From contig OZ234501.1 in NCBI GenBank assembly GCA_965153455.1, positions 13,144,001-13,208,000 on the forward strand: DNA of 64,000 bases, written 5' to 3'. Under the pieces are notes generated by a model that worked only from the letters and a program-made list of their open reading frames with translations, had not been told where the DNA came from and did not search any database. Each line of letters opens with the position of its first letter. The stretch's first letter is position 1. Made by a program: the position numbers and the translations under genes. Source of the DNA: Sphagnum compactum. Lineage: Eukaryota > Bryophyta > Sphagnopsida > Sphagnales. This document shows, one piece after another, positions 1-12,686 of the stretch.

Positions 1-520
1 ATTCATTGGATGTAAAATACACACATGATTTAATAGATTCACCAAATTTTTGATTAATTTAGTACAAATTTAGCTTCAACAATTGTTTGTTGAGTACTGA
101 ATGAAACTAAAAATTTTCATATCAAAAAAAATAAATCTTCAATATTCCAAAATACTATGTATTTTCAATTCACCAAATTTTGTTCTTTGAAAAAGGGAAA
201 TTTGAAAATTACAGATTTTTACAAATATTCTAATTAATTTCAAAGATGCCAAGCTACTATAGTAATAAATAACATATAAATATAAAAGTGACATTCATGC
301 ATAATAAATGATGCAATAAACAAGATGGATTATTTTCTTTTAGTAAGTCATATTTGCTTGCATAAAGGGCAATGACCACCAAATGAGTTTATAAAACAAA
401 AGTTTAAAAATTGGTCACAAATGAGCTTCACCAACAGTGTTACAATGGATTGGAAAGCCAGGTTAGAAACTGAAACAAAAACACGTCTCTTGTTGCGATA
501 AAATCAATAACCTGGCGTGT

Positions 521-3500
521 TCAAAATTTTGCAGCAGTTCCACGACCCCTGCTTGAAGACTGCCCACTACTACTACTCCCCCTCCCTCCTTTTCGATCAT
601 TTCCAGACCGTGTTTTGTTTGGATTACTGACACTGCCCATGCCAAATTTCAAAGGTACAATTGGTCGCAAATATGCTCCATCAGGAGGAGAATTGCGCTG
701 TCTTGCAGGAAGAGAGCATAAACTTGGAATCCAGTGAGCTACATATTTACCCTCCGGATCATATGTTGATGCCTGCGAGAAAGCAGTTTCCATTAAACAG
801 GATCTAATACAAGGTGACTGAGTTGAGCAATACATGTTCAAGGTTTCAACATGCTTTGATCTAATAACTCACTTTAAAACAGATGATACCTGTTTGGGAA
901 TACTAAAGTACCGATCCTCTCGTGGGTCATTCCCCACACCTGCACAATTGAAAATTGCAGTAAAGCTGTCAAGAATTGTTTTTGAACTCTCATATGTGTG
1001 CTCCCTCTTGCTAGCTCAAAGGAAGCAAATCAGAATACTTTTCTTGGAATCTTAAGCACTCTATTAGCCCAACTCCTCCAACCCATAACCTCCTTACACA
1101 AACTTCATAGACCCAAAACTTCATAACTCTAATCTAGTGTGCATGGAAGTGTCTACTTCTCAAAGCTCACTGGTTTTTCATGTAGACCCCCATACTTACT
1201 TACCAGCACCATATGTCCAATTACCATAATTGGAACATGGGTCATAGTCAAGAAGACAAGTCTCAAACCACTCTGCTCCCATACGCCAATCTAGTCCTAG
1301 ATCTCTGACCAAAAAGGAACACACAATCTGCACCACCCCCAACACACCAACACAAGTCAGCATTGTTCTCTAATATTGAAAACCCTTGACCTACAAGGAT
1401 GAAAATTAGGAACTGAATGCATGTGTTTGTGTTAGTGCCCTCTTGAAGAGGCCAGAACAATACTTGCAGAGAATTGCAAATTGCATGCCCCTTTCTGTAG
1501 TGAAAATTGATGCAGTTCATTTACACATCCACATGCCTTGCATCTCACAACTCAAACTATCATCCTTGCTATGCTTAATACATGCCTGACGACCACGGTT
1601 GGACATAAAGCCAGTGGCAGCAAGCTCCTTCATGTTTGCATCAATTAGTGGGTAACTGCAAAGGACAAGAGAAAACAAGGGCAAGGTAGTCCATAATTGT
1701 AAGCAAATAGGCTGGCAGAACACCTGGTGCCCTTACTAGTAACTTTGTGGGTGGAATGTAAGCATATCAACCAAAAACCATTCCTTAAAAGGCCTAATGA
1801 TTGAAGCATTTCCTGGCTGAGGAAAGTTCAGTCTTCAAAAATACCCTGTTCGACCCTCTTGCCAAGCTTCAAAGCGTTCTTTATTTTGACTCCAAAGCTT
1901 TCCAACAACACTTCGTGGGCCACCTGTATAGTGTCAACAATAAAAATCATCAACTCCAATGCTTGCAATGAATCAACTTAATTAACAGCAAGATCAAGTG
2001 AGCTGAACTAGCACTCATTATGATTTCAAGCTTCAAAGTGGAGCACCTGATCTCTACATTTCAGTAATAGTGAAACTGAGCATGATTAGCATAAGGGTTG
2101 ATATCAAATTTAGTGTTGGGGCAATGAAGTTTGAGGAACTTGCCCACATGGAAAATTGTGTTGCCATACTTCATGGAGATGAATCGAAAGTAGTCACGCC
2201 ATATAAGTTCAAATAATACCCTATGGCCAACCAATGGAGAAACCGAATCACAATACTTGCAGGAGGCAAACTTCACACTGCCTTAAGGTGATCCTACCAT
2301 AAACCAGAATCGATAAATAGAAAATGCAGCAAGGACTGAGCAATGTTGGGTACCAGTAAGTGGAATCATTTGCCACCCTCTCCTGCTCATATCGCTTCAC
2401 CTGTCAAGATAGGATCAGTGTCAGGTGCCACATAAAGTGGAAATTCTGTCACTTGAGACTTATTCCCTTGATTTCCATATGTCCCACCAGTGAACCATAT
2501 GGTCTGATCTACTCAATCCACAAAGTGCAATGCAAAATGCAAAATCTCCTCAGAGAGTTACATGTAGACTACTCAAGACTAGTGTAAGCAACCAATTTTT
2601 TTTGCTGTAATAGCAGAAAAAAATTCTGAGACTGTGAACAGATACAACTCTGCATCCAACAATTGACTCTTCTACTCAGAAAGCCATAGAATCCACTGTT
2701 GGGAAGCTAATTTTTCTAAAACATCTTAAAAATAGAAAAACGAAGAGAGGAAAAACATCGTAAAAATAGAAAAACATCCATGTTCTGAGAGTCACAGGGC
2801 TTGACATTCAAAATTTGGCTTTGTCTGTGGGGTGTTGGATTACACCTCATCATGGATAGTCCTTGGTGTGATGCACCCATGTGCCAACCATGGTGAGAAT
2901 TTGGTGGAGTAATCAGCACCCAACATTCCATTCCGTGTCTCCTTGTACACCCTTAATCTATCCTGCACCAATAACCATTTTGCAAGACTTTAAGGGCACC
3001 CACATTGTTTTGCTAGACACAATAAAATACATCCCAATGGTAAAGTATCCAATAAACATGCAACTAAACCAGACATCTGCACTGACCATGTGACAAGACT
3101 ACTATAGCATCCCATGCATTCATAGGTTTCTAACTTCAGGTTGCAGTATGCAGAAAAGAGACAGGAGAAGATGTTGTCTTCTCTGCTCAGGATGCTTCTA
3201 TCCAAACTACTTATACAAATAGACAACCACCAAGTTTCCACTTGCCTGAAGCTTTACTACAATTTCCAGAGCAAACCAGGAACAGTACATATCAAGAGGT
3301 ATGTGAAGAAAGCACCTTCTGCCAGAAGTAATCTTGAAGACGAGCTAATGCAGCTGTCTCTCCACCCTCAAAATGCAACACTCCCAATGGACTCTGTAAT
3401 CAGAAAATTTCAATGCTCAGAGTAGTAGGCTTCAGGGATCTCCAAATCCTAAATCTTTCATGCATGTAGTTTCCAGTAACCACAAAACTATATACAACAC

Positions 3501-5649
3501 TTCCTCCATGCTATGTTCCTCATGTATCAGATCGATGTGGAACATTTTTGGCATTAATACTGTGACCTGAATCCCTATGGTTTTTCTATCATAAAGCAGG
3601 AGCACCACCTGTTCTCTATATTTCAGGCCCAGTTCACTGACAATGGGTACATCTCCAGGTGCTCCAATTTTATCTGCAACATTTTCAGGCAATGGTCCCA
3701 TCTGTGTTGGCATTTTTAGGGCTGGCCTCGCTTTGCATGAAAACTCTACTCCCTGTCCCCACCCATTGCAACTGTGCGTCAATTCCCAGACCAGATGTTT
3801 GGACCCATGCAAACACCAACCTCAGAAACTAGTGGCTGTGCTCATTTTGGGTTAACATCCTGCTAAGTGCATGCTACATCAGGTTAACCCTATATCATCA
3901 AATCTTTGATGATGTAGATGGTGAGGCAACATCAGAAATACCTTCCGAAACTGAGTATAGATGTCAGGAAGTTTGGCAGGCATGAAAGGTAGGTCATCCA
4001 AGTGATACAATGTACCACCCCAAACAAACTGAAGCACAACTCTTTTCTGCTGAGCCTCTCCTAATTTATGGAGCCCCTGCTGAACTCCTCTCTCAACAGC
4101 GGTCTCCTCACTACATGTTTCCTTGTGAGCAAAAACCTTCAGGTCACAAAATCACAAAGGAAAACATGTCATCAGGAATTAGGACAAGTCATTTGGGCAT
4201 CAGATACGATCAGCAACCATTCAAGGATGTCTTTTCAGTAGCAGAACCACTACATCAACAAACAGAGTCAGTTCATAGGTCACAGAATAGCAGATTGCCC
4301 ATATGCACAGCCTTACTCCAAAGATGTCACAAATGCAAGTCACAGACATGTAGACAACACATGAAGAACATAAAGCATGGTGCTTAGGCCAACTGCACCA
4401 GAACCTTGGTGCTCAACAAATCCATGACATACAGGTTATACTTTTAGGGTGTAACAAGAGTGAAAACACAATGGAATTCCATAGTCTTGGAAGATAAGAA
4501 GGCATACAGTGTGTGCACCAATTGCCTTGGCTATAGAAGGCACGACATCTTCAGGTTTGCCCCTTCGCACAATCAAGTCAAGGCCTCGTTGCTGCAGGTT
4601 TTTTCGTAGGTCTGCTACACTTTCCATAATAAACTGTGCTCGCAACTCTGGGTGTGACAACAAACATGTTTTGATCAAAAGGACACAGTTTAGACAATGC
4701 TTGCTAATGGGTAACGTTTCAAATGCCAGCAATACAATTGAGGACGACAACAAGGATTCAAAAGGGGGTGAAGAAGAATGTAAAAATGACATTTTGATAC
4801 ACAGCAGATGTACGATTGCCAACTGATAAGGGTTTGAAAAATGGTGAATTTGTCTTGCCTAATTGTCCAGGGTTTAAGGGTTTAGGGTTTATAAGATTCA
4901 AGCAACAAAAGCTTGCCTCCAGTTTTTGAAAACCCAAATGTGTGGGTTGTCTCAAAAGTCTGAGGATCAACACAGTAAAAAGGCAACAATGCCAACAACA
5001 AAGGGTTCAAATGGGCAAAGAAGAATGGAAAACTGGCATTTTAATGCAGAGCAAATGTACAATCACCAGGCAATAAGGGTTTGAAAAATGATGAATTTTA
5101 TGGTGCCTAAAACTGTCCAGGGTTTAAGGGTTTTAGGGTTTATAAGATCAAGCAACAAAAACTTGCCTCCAGTTTTTGGAAACCCAAATGTGTGGGTTTT
5201 TTCATATGTCCGAGGATCCACACAGTACAAAGGCAGCACGGCATGCGAAGACTGCCATGCCTTCAACAAAGCTTCATTGTCCAACACCCTTAAATCATTT
5301 CTGAGCCACACCATGGCAACTCCATTTCCTTTTCTGGATCCCGCATCATCTCTGCTGCTTTCTGCATGGAAGGAAGCTGCCATAGCCCCACTTTTGCGTT
5401 CCACTCTGTGCACTGTTTTGGCAAGATTGCAACTCCGCCCTTCTGTACAACTCTCTGCCATCCCACAACAACATCACGACAAGGAAACAACATTCCAAAC
5501 CCTAAGCAAACAATCCTTGCCAAAACATGCGCACCGAAGACAACGGCGGATACGAACAGCTTACTGGAGAAGGCAAGAGTTTCCGGCAACGCGAAAAGCG
5601 AGGATCCAAGAGCGCGATGGCCAACGAAACTTCTACTGTGCGCTTGCAT
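521..5649 (-). CDS. CRY-DASH: Cryptochrome DASH (CRY3-like photolyase), 14 exons
   Basis: Flavoprotein of the photolyase/cryptochrome family. DASH members repair cyclobutane pyrimidine dimers, mainly in single-stranded DNA, and in plants act in chloroplast and mitochondrion (family knowledge). Exons read on the minus strand: 5649-5565, 5454-5167, 4647-4508, 4136-3942, 3752-3609, 3393-3316, 2962-2846, 2400-2354, 2220-2144, 1923-1845, 1655-1586, 1327-1204, 939-890, 772-521. All phases agree and give about 581 residues, close to the usual plant length. Visible motifs in order: [15 protein letters not shown] (photolyase alpha/beta domain), [68 protein letters not shown] (FAD domain), then a basic Gly/Ser/Arg tail. 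The first exon is inferred: it supplies a Ser/Arg/Ala-rich start like an organelle transit peptide. Without it, translation would start at 5461 (555 residues), just after an in-frame stop. Donors after 5167, 2144 and 1586 are GC rather than GT. Confidence 0.93.
4758..5240 (-). repeat. 250-bp tandem duplication covering an exon end and intron start of CRY-DASH
   Basis: Two copies lie at an offset of 250 bp (about 4758-4990 and 5008-5240). Each holds the coding end of the exon, the donor GGAG|GCAAG and the same telomere-like AAACCCTAAA run in the intron. The gene-proximal copy is the one joined to the upstream coding frame and reads [18 protein letters not shown]. The second copy, lying inside the intron, still reads [18 protein letters not shown] in the same register with no stop. 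Differences are scattered substitutions and small indels, so the duplication is not brand new. Confidence 0.85.
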
Positions 5650-7440
5650 ATTTCTTCTTCCTCTTCTTCTTTACAACTGTCTCTTCCTTCTCTCTACAAT
5701 CTCGAAACAATTTGAAGAGGAAGACGGGCATTATTGCTGCGGAATCCGACGGCATATCTGACGGTTCTGCTGGAAGAGCGTCGACTTGCTCGTGGGAAGA
5801 GGATGTGGAGACAACAGAGCCTTGCGATTTGAACCTCCGCTTTTCCTTCAGTAAGGACTTTTTCGGTTTGAAGAAATCTCATCAATTCATCTCCTTCTCT
5901 CAAGGACAGTAGTAATATAAGAGCATCGCCAGCACTGCTCTGTATTATGTGACCCTGGAAAAAATATTTCTTACATCCAAAGTTTTAGTTCGTTACTTTT
6001 TGCCGACCACACGCATGAAACCGCATTGAATGATTCTGAGCACATTAACAGCCCACCCATTTACAAGGTTTCCTACTAGTCTTGTGAGGGCATTCATGAA
6101 GTGGTGGTCTCAGTAGAGTTTAGGGACAGCAATTACCATACAGATCTTAATGCAGCATGCTTCAGACAAATAGAAAGGTCGCATCAAGGAGTGAGGAAAC
6201 CATATATCTCACTGTCATTGTAAGGAAGGATGGCCAGAATGAACATGGGCCAGTGGCAACTCACAGCACCCAAACATCTTGTGTGAAACTATTGGCATTG
6301 TGTGTACCAGAATAGTATCAGCTTAGGATGGGTTGAGGGTTGAGGGTTTAATGTGCAGGTTTCAAAACCATGAAAGGGGGATTTCAAAACATATTCTCAA
6401 CCAGCTGATGGCGTTTGTGGGTATTTTATCATTTGACATACCCACAATGATCAAGGCAGTAATAGTAGTGAGGGCAAAAGGTTAATAATGAAACCTTCTT
6501 GTTGAAATTCCATTTTCCCTCCCGAGTATTCTCTCTTCTTCCGCCGCCAAATGTAAGCTGCATTTCGCAATCAGCAACCAGATCACTTCACGAATGGAGC
6601 AATTCAGTCCACCGAAGTAAGGAATACGAATTTCAAAGTCCTTCAGCCACAGCAACACTGCATGCTGTCATCACATAATAATCTTTTGGGCTACTCTATC
6701 TACCAATGACATACACAGAGCCAAAAATGTTTGAAGAAACACTGGCCTAGAGGGAAAGGGGAGCTAACAAGTTTTTTTTTTCAATCAAGGTTAAGAGTAT
6801 TATGTGCAATTGGAGCATCCAGAACTCTTGCGCTGACTTTTGCCAACTGTGGACTAAAACTGAACCCGAATTCCTTAATAAGATCATCTGAATCCTATCT
6901 GTTCACAGTCGTTGCCTGTTAAACAAACCAAGTAGTTTGTGAGTCAAGCTCTTAGTTGCAATGTCGTTTGTGAGTTTGATTCATGGTCGACAAAACATAA
7001 TAAATAAAAACTAATATTTTACATACCAGAACAGAGGACTGACAATTCAAAAGGAGGAGGAATCATTCATCAGACTTACATTTTCACAAACACGTCTAAT
7101 TCTGTCCTCTGGTGATTACTTGCCAACATTAATTTGCTTCGCCCGCTGCATACGAGCTATTAACGTCTTTGTGCATGTATCGCTGTCCTTCTATAATCTT
7201 GCACAACTACAGTACCAAAAACCAACAACGACCATACAAACGTTTCAAAGTTATTTTTCAAAAAGCAAGCTGGCATTGCAAAAGCACGTAGTGAATCCTT
7301 CGTACAACAATTGGGATCACGAATCAATGTGAAAAGCTTAGAAACAATAGAGGAAAAAACCAACCCATGCCTCCAAGGGGATGTAGATTGCTGGTCTTTT
7401 CTTGCTACCCACATCAAGGGCTGGGGCATTTGGGTACTTC
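5650..7440. other. Upstream region of CRY-DASH, no gene recognised
   Basis: About 1.8 kb with only short chance reading frames. The pyrimidine-rich stretch near 5650-5700 (rich in CTT on the plus strand, GAA on the minus strand) lies just upstream of the proposed start and is probably 5' leader or promoter. I see no recognisable repeat ends or coding similarity in the rest. Confidence 0.4.
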
Positions 7441-10400
7441 AGCCGAGCTTGGCTATGATTTTATGTTCCTTTTGAAATGTGCCTGGCCTTGATTATGGTT
7501 AACATTTTTGTTAAAATGCACCTTGCCCATAATAACATCTTTGATACTTCTTTTGAAACATAGACCAAAATGTCTTTTAGATAACAAAAAAAATTGCTTC
7601 ATTACAATCCATTGTGATTGCCCAAGATTAACCATAAACTATTTCACAACCCCCACTAATTGTGCAATATTAGGTCTTGTGCATACCTTTGTATACATGA
7701 GATTTTTAATATCATTTTGAAATGAGATAGCCCACAATGCTTCCAAGTTTGTATCACGTTGAGGACCCATATCTTTTGAAGCTTACAATTGGTCCTAAAG
7801 GGAGTTCATATTAACTTATTTTCAACCATTCTAAATCGCTCCAATATACTTACAATGTACTTGCTTTGATTCAAATGAATCATTTTAGTCTTGTTGAACA
7901 TGATTAATTGTACATCCCCATGCAATATTAGATTTCACCTAGATCCACCATTTCAAAAAAATTCAAGAGATTATCCTTTTTTTTTATAAAAACAAAATCA
8001 AATCATTAAGCGCCAAAATCAGATCATCGACATACAAATTTATGATCACACAATCTTTTTCTTGAGCTTTCTTAAAATAAACATTGTGGTCAATAGAACT
8101 CCTTTCAAACTCTTAAAATAAAAAATATGCATTAATTTTGTGGTTCCATTCACAAAGAAATTACTTCAAACCATATAAGGATTTTTCAAGCTTACATACC
8201 ATATATTCTCCTTACCCTTGACCACAAAGCTTTTTGGTTATTGCATATATATCTCTTATGAAAGATCTCCATTCAAAAATGTAGTTTTAACATCCATTTG
8301 ATGCATCTCAAGATCTTCAATGGTTGCAACTGCAAGCACAATTCAAATTGATTCCTTGTGCAATGGGGAAACATGTTTCGTTATAATTAATACCTTCAAC
8401 TTGTGTAAATCCCATGGCCATCAAGTGAACCTTGTGTTTTGCCATAAAGCCATCGACATTATATTTGATCTTGAAGAACCATTTGCAACTTTTGGTTTGC
8501 GACCAAGTGGAAGAGGAGTAAGTATCCAAGTCTTATTGTTTTGTAAAAATTGGAACTCATAATCCATGTTCTTTTTCCAATATTGTGAATATTCACCTTT
8601 CAAAACCTCCACAAAACAATGGTGCTCATCAACATCAATAGAAATAACACATGAAAGATTCACATCTTCTTCAACCATTGTTGGATTTTCTTTGCATTTG
8701 TTGACGAATTATTTCATCCTCGATCTCTAATTCTTGATTTAGAACCATCTTTTTTGATCCAGAATCCAACCTTGAAACCATTGTTACCATGTTAAAGTTT
8801 TTGGATTTATCAAAAATAACATCATGATTGATGATAAAATGTTGGCTTATAGGGTTGAACAATATGTAACCCTTAGTTTCTTGACAACAACCAATGAATA
8901 TGCATTTGACACCTTTGGAATCCAACTTTGTCTTTACTTCCTTTGGCACATGAGCAAATGCCACACAAAAAATAAAATGCAAATGATTTATAGAATATTT
9001 GTATCCACACTAAACCTCTTCTAGTGTCATGCTGGAAATTGCTTTGGTAGGGATTTGATTTTGGATATATGTTGTAGTCTCCAATGCTTTTGCCTATAAT
9101 TTATTATCCAAATTCATATGTTGCAACATACATCGCACATTTTCAACAAGTGTTCAATTCTTCCTTTCAATTACACCATTCTGCTTTAGTGTGTATGGGG
9201 TGGTTGTCCATTTCACAATGTCATTCTCCTTGCAAAATGCATTGAATTTTTAAAATCATACTCCCCACCTCCATCAGATCATATTACTTTGATTTATTTT
9301 TCCAGTTTGATTTTCTACCGAAGTTTTGAAAACTTTAAGTTTGTCAAACACACCAAATTTAATCTTCATGGTATAAAAAAATGTTTGCCTAGAGAAATCA
9401 TTAATGAAGGTTAGAAAATATTTTGCCTCTCCACGAGATGTTACCATGGGACCACATAGGTTTGTGTGCATAAGCCCAAGAATTTCTTTTGCACGAGAAC
9501 CCCCATTATTGTAGGTTATTGAAGTATGATGGTGTTTACCATATACACATCCATCGCAAGAAATTCAAATCATGATTTCCATTAAGATCCATGCCTTTAA
9601 CAAAGTTATTTTTATGCATGGTTGTTAAAGCTTGCATAAACACATGTCCAAGTCTCAGATGCCACAAGTCACTTCTTTTAATCTTGGTGCTATTTTCTAC
9701 AACCAAGGATTGAACAACTTTAACCAACTTATATAACCTTCCTTTTTTAACAACTTCGACAATCACCTTATTTGAATAATAGAACTTTAACCAACATTTG
9801 GTGGTTCAAATTCTTAGTAGTTAGTGCTTCATATCTTATACCATGGTTAAATTGGACTTTTCGCTTACATTGCAATTCTTCTTACAACAATTGTTCACAT
9901 ACTAATTCCATAGACAATTGATTAATGTGAGTACTAAGTGAAACCACAAGGGTATGGAAAGACGATGGCGAACACTTTAAAAGTGTGGATGCCAAATTTT
10001 CATAAAAAACTTGATGATCAATGCTTGTTACTAAATATGCAATCATTTGAAGCTTATCAATATGAGCTTGCACTAAGGTGCCCTCCTCCATATTAAGATT
10101 GTAAAACTTTTGACATAATTGTAATATGTTGCCAACATGTTTTCTTTCAAATGTTGCACAAAGATTGTCCCATGCATCTTTTGCATTTTCTACACATGCT
10201 GCATGATGCAACAATGAATCAACAACACTTAAAATAATTGTTCCACAAACCAATTTGTCTTTCTACATGAATAAGTGGTGTTTAATAATGCCTCCTTCAA
10301 GAATAATCTCTCCAAGTTCTACTTTTGGTGGCAATAATTTTCATGAAGTGATCTCCCACAAATCCTTCTCATGCAAGAGAAATTCCATCTTCATCTTCCA

Positions 10401-10960
10401 TGTGTGAAAGTTATTGCCATTCAACTTTTCAATATTTCAAGCATCAAAAGTGGACACCATGATTGTGAATAAAACAATGTCTTGAAAAAACAAAACATCT
10501 AAAGCTTTGAAACTTTCAGCAAAATGCTAAAAAAACAAAACACACCTAATGCTTCAAAGCTTTCAAGAACTATAGAAAGCAATTTCAATCCCTCCTTCCT
10601 TCAAAAGCAACCATGCTTTGATACCATGTTGGAAATTAATAGTATATCAATGAGAAAATAAAGATGATAAAACCACTGATTTACAATAAACTCTCCACCT
10701 AATCTTGGGATCACACATATGTTGTTACAAACTTGTGATCCACTTCCAAGCTTTGGCCTACTTTTGAGTAGGAGGTCAATACCCCCTTATAGATGTTACC
10801 TACCCTAGAAATGCATGTACATGCACAAGGCCATCATTTCATGCAAATGTCACCTCCCCTTAACTAGAGTGAATCATCACATGCATTGAAATATTTCACA
10901 CTAAACTAAACTAGAGACATTTAAGTAAACTTACTTAAAACATATCTCATAGTCCCAAAA
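7440..10960 (-). mobile_element. Degenerate Ty1/copia retrotransposon
   Basis: Read on the minus strand the parts are in copia order. A UBN2-type gag piece (10253-9882) contains AKDAWDNLCATFERK. A GAG-pre-integrase piece (9766-9536) contains DLWHLRLGHV. The integrase start (9471-9274) has its usual first acidic residue replaced (HTNLCGPM). The integrase end (8982-8671) contains GVKCIFIGC. Reverse transcriptase begins near 8678-8421 with NKTWILTPLPLGRKP, and a YVDD catalytic motif lies at 8034-8023. Stops and frameshifts break the reading frame throughout, so it is inactive. A primer-binding-site-like TGGTATCAAAGC (10626-10615) abuts the LTR end CCAACA, which places the 5' LTR from 10627 rightwards. 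Its outer edge and a matching 3' LTR were not found; both outer limits given are approximate. Confidence 0.85.
10615..10626 (-). other. Primer-binding site of the copia element (initiator tRNA-Met type)
   Basis: On the minus strand the sequence reads TGGTATCAAAGC, one base from the plant TGGTATCAGAGC initiator-Met primer-binding site. It directly follows the LTR-type end CCAACA, exactly where a primer-binding site belongs. Confidence 0.75.
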
Positions 10961-11825
10961 GTATGTGCGTGTAACACAAATATCTCAAATAACTATAACT
11001 TGATAAAAGTAACTTAAGTAACTTGGTAGGAAGTTGATATTGAACATTTTTGGTATGCCATGAAATAATAAAATAATAAATATATATTTTATATTAAATT
11101 TACAGATATTTTAAATATATTTTAATAATCCAATCTTAAACACTTAAGTAAATAATAAATTTTACTTAAAACACAAAGTTGCACCCTATATTATTTTGCA
11201 CATCATTTGAAAAGAATTGGAAATAACTTCCCATAAGATTAAAGATTAGATTGCAAGACATAACCATAGGTCCCCGCTAAGTTAGACAAAGTTCTGAACT
11301 AGATGATCTGTAACCCTGTGCCCTTAAGTTGGTAGTCCAGTGAAAAGAAAGGATAATTCTGCTAGGAGAAAAAAAGGAATCAAACTTGAACTTGGATTGA
11401 TGTTTTGGACAAAATTTGTTAAATTTAGTTTCATGTTCATAATGATCCAAGGGGAAAAAAAATTCTAAACCTTTGGAGGTACTTTGATGATGATGTGAAA
11501 CAAGACTGTAAATCAATCTACATACAAAAAATTCGATCAATTCGTACATTACAGAGCCTGAATATCTCAATGGATTCTTCAAGGTGAATTTGGGAATGCC
11601 ACTCCATGCCTTACACCCTATTGACTCTTAACAATGTTGGAACTATGTTTTGGGGCTGATTCGGGCATTACAACTATCCAATATAGCATTTCCCAAACAT
11701 GCAAAGCTTTCGACCTTATTGTTCCATTATCACTAGTGTTTCTCCCCCCGCCCCCCCCCCATCAATTTTGTGATGTATGCACATTGGCAATCATCCACAA
11801 GATGAAGTCGCCAAATTTTGCTAGA

Positions 11826-11930
11826 GGTGAAAATTTAATTTTTTCCTTTTTCTTTTTTTTTGTTGCCAAGTGGTGAAAATTTAATTCTTTCCTTTTTCTT
11901 TTTTTTTGTTGCCAAGTGGTGAAAATTTGC
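11826..11930. repeat. Short tandem duplication, unit about 50 bp
   Basis: A unit containing GGTGAAAATTTAATT, a run of T/C and TTGTTGCCAAGT is present twice head to tail, followed by the start of a third copy (GGTGAAAATTTGCCCC). A poly-C run lies just upstream near 11746-11760. No gene is seen between 10960 and 12339. Confidence 0.8.
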
Positions 11931-12339
11931 CCCAAAAAAGAAGAAGCTGATAACCACACTAGACACTAAGTTTTACATGTTTGGGGTTTGTTTAACTTGG
12001 CCATTGATTCCGATGATTTGTGAATATAAAGGGCATTTGCCTCAATTTGGCCCACTTTTGGATCGACACCAAACATTTGTGAAGGTTGGGTTGTTCAATG
12101 TTGTTGTGTGTACTTATGTATCGTTAGCTATTTTAGTGAGTATAATTAGTACAATGGCTAACGATACAACATTTATCTTACTAATCGATCTCACACTGCA
12201 AACTGTTATATACAGAAGGTGGGACAAAAATGGCCAGCAAAGTTGTGAGGGATAGATAGCTCCTTGCATAGACCTCCATGATACCTTCCAAATGAAAAAA
12301 CCTTCTTGTGTGGACTTTGGAAATTGAGAGCATAAAAAC

Positions 12340-12686
12340 CAGTGTTGGGCAGATATATCGATTTTACCTAGTCACCATATTTTGATCAAATCCATAGTAC
12401 TCATATGGATTGTAAAATATGAAAAATGCATATGTGTTATATATTGATTTTTGCACATATCTTCACTTTTTTGCCACTTCGAAACAATTACCCTCCCTTG
12501 GGTAAGGATAAACTTCAAATACAGGCTAGCTTTATAAAGAAAATAGAAGGTAAGCCTGGAGTATTTACCAGCTCCGTAGGCTAATTAAGGGTGGCCACAA
12601 AGAAAAAGAAAAGTCACATAATGCATATATTTGCCCTAATAACTACAAAGCTATATCAGGGTAAAACAGTTACCCGTCCAACACTG
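12340..12686. mobile_element. hAT-like MITE, 347 bp
   Basis: Terminal inverted repeats CAGTGTTGGGC at the left and GTCCAACACTG at the right. The flanking 8-mers ataaaaac and gtaataac agree at 6 of 8 positions, fitting a decayed 8-bp target-site duplication as made by hAT transposases. It contains no coding frame, so it must have been moved by an enzyme encoded elsewhere. Related elements occur in this window at 41474, 44515 and 59254. Confidence 0.7.

Noticed and set aside
5063-5166. Continuation of the CRY-DASH exon beyond the KTG donor
   Set aside because: The reading continues into non-conserved sequence; the next conserved residues ([17 protein letters not shown]) are in the exon at 4647-4508.
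5088-5912. Long plus-strand frame of 274 residues opposite CRY-DASH exon 1
   Set aside because: It is antisense to the conserved cryptochrome exon and leader and matches no family.
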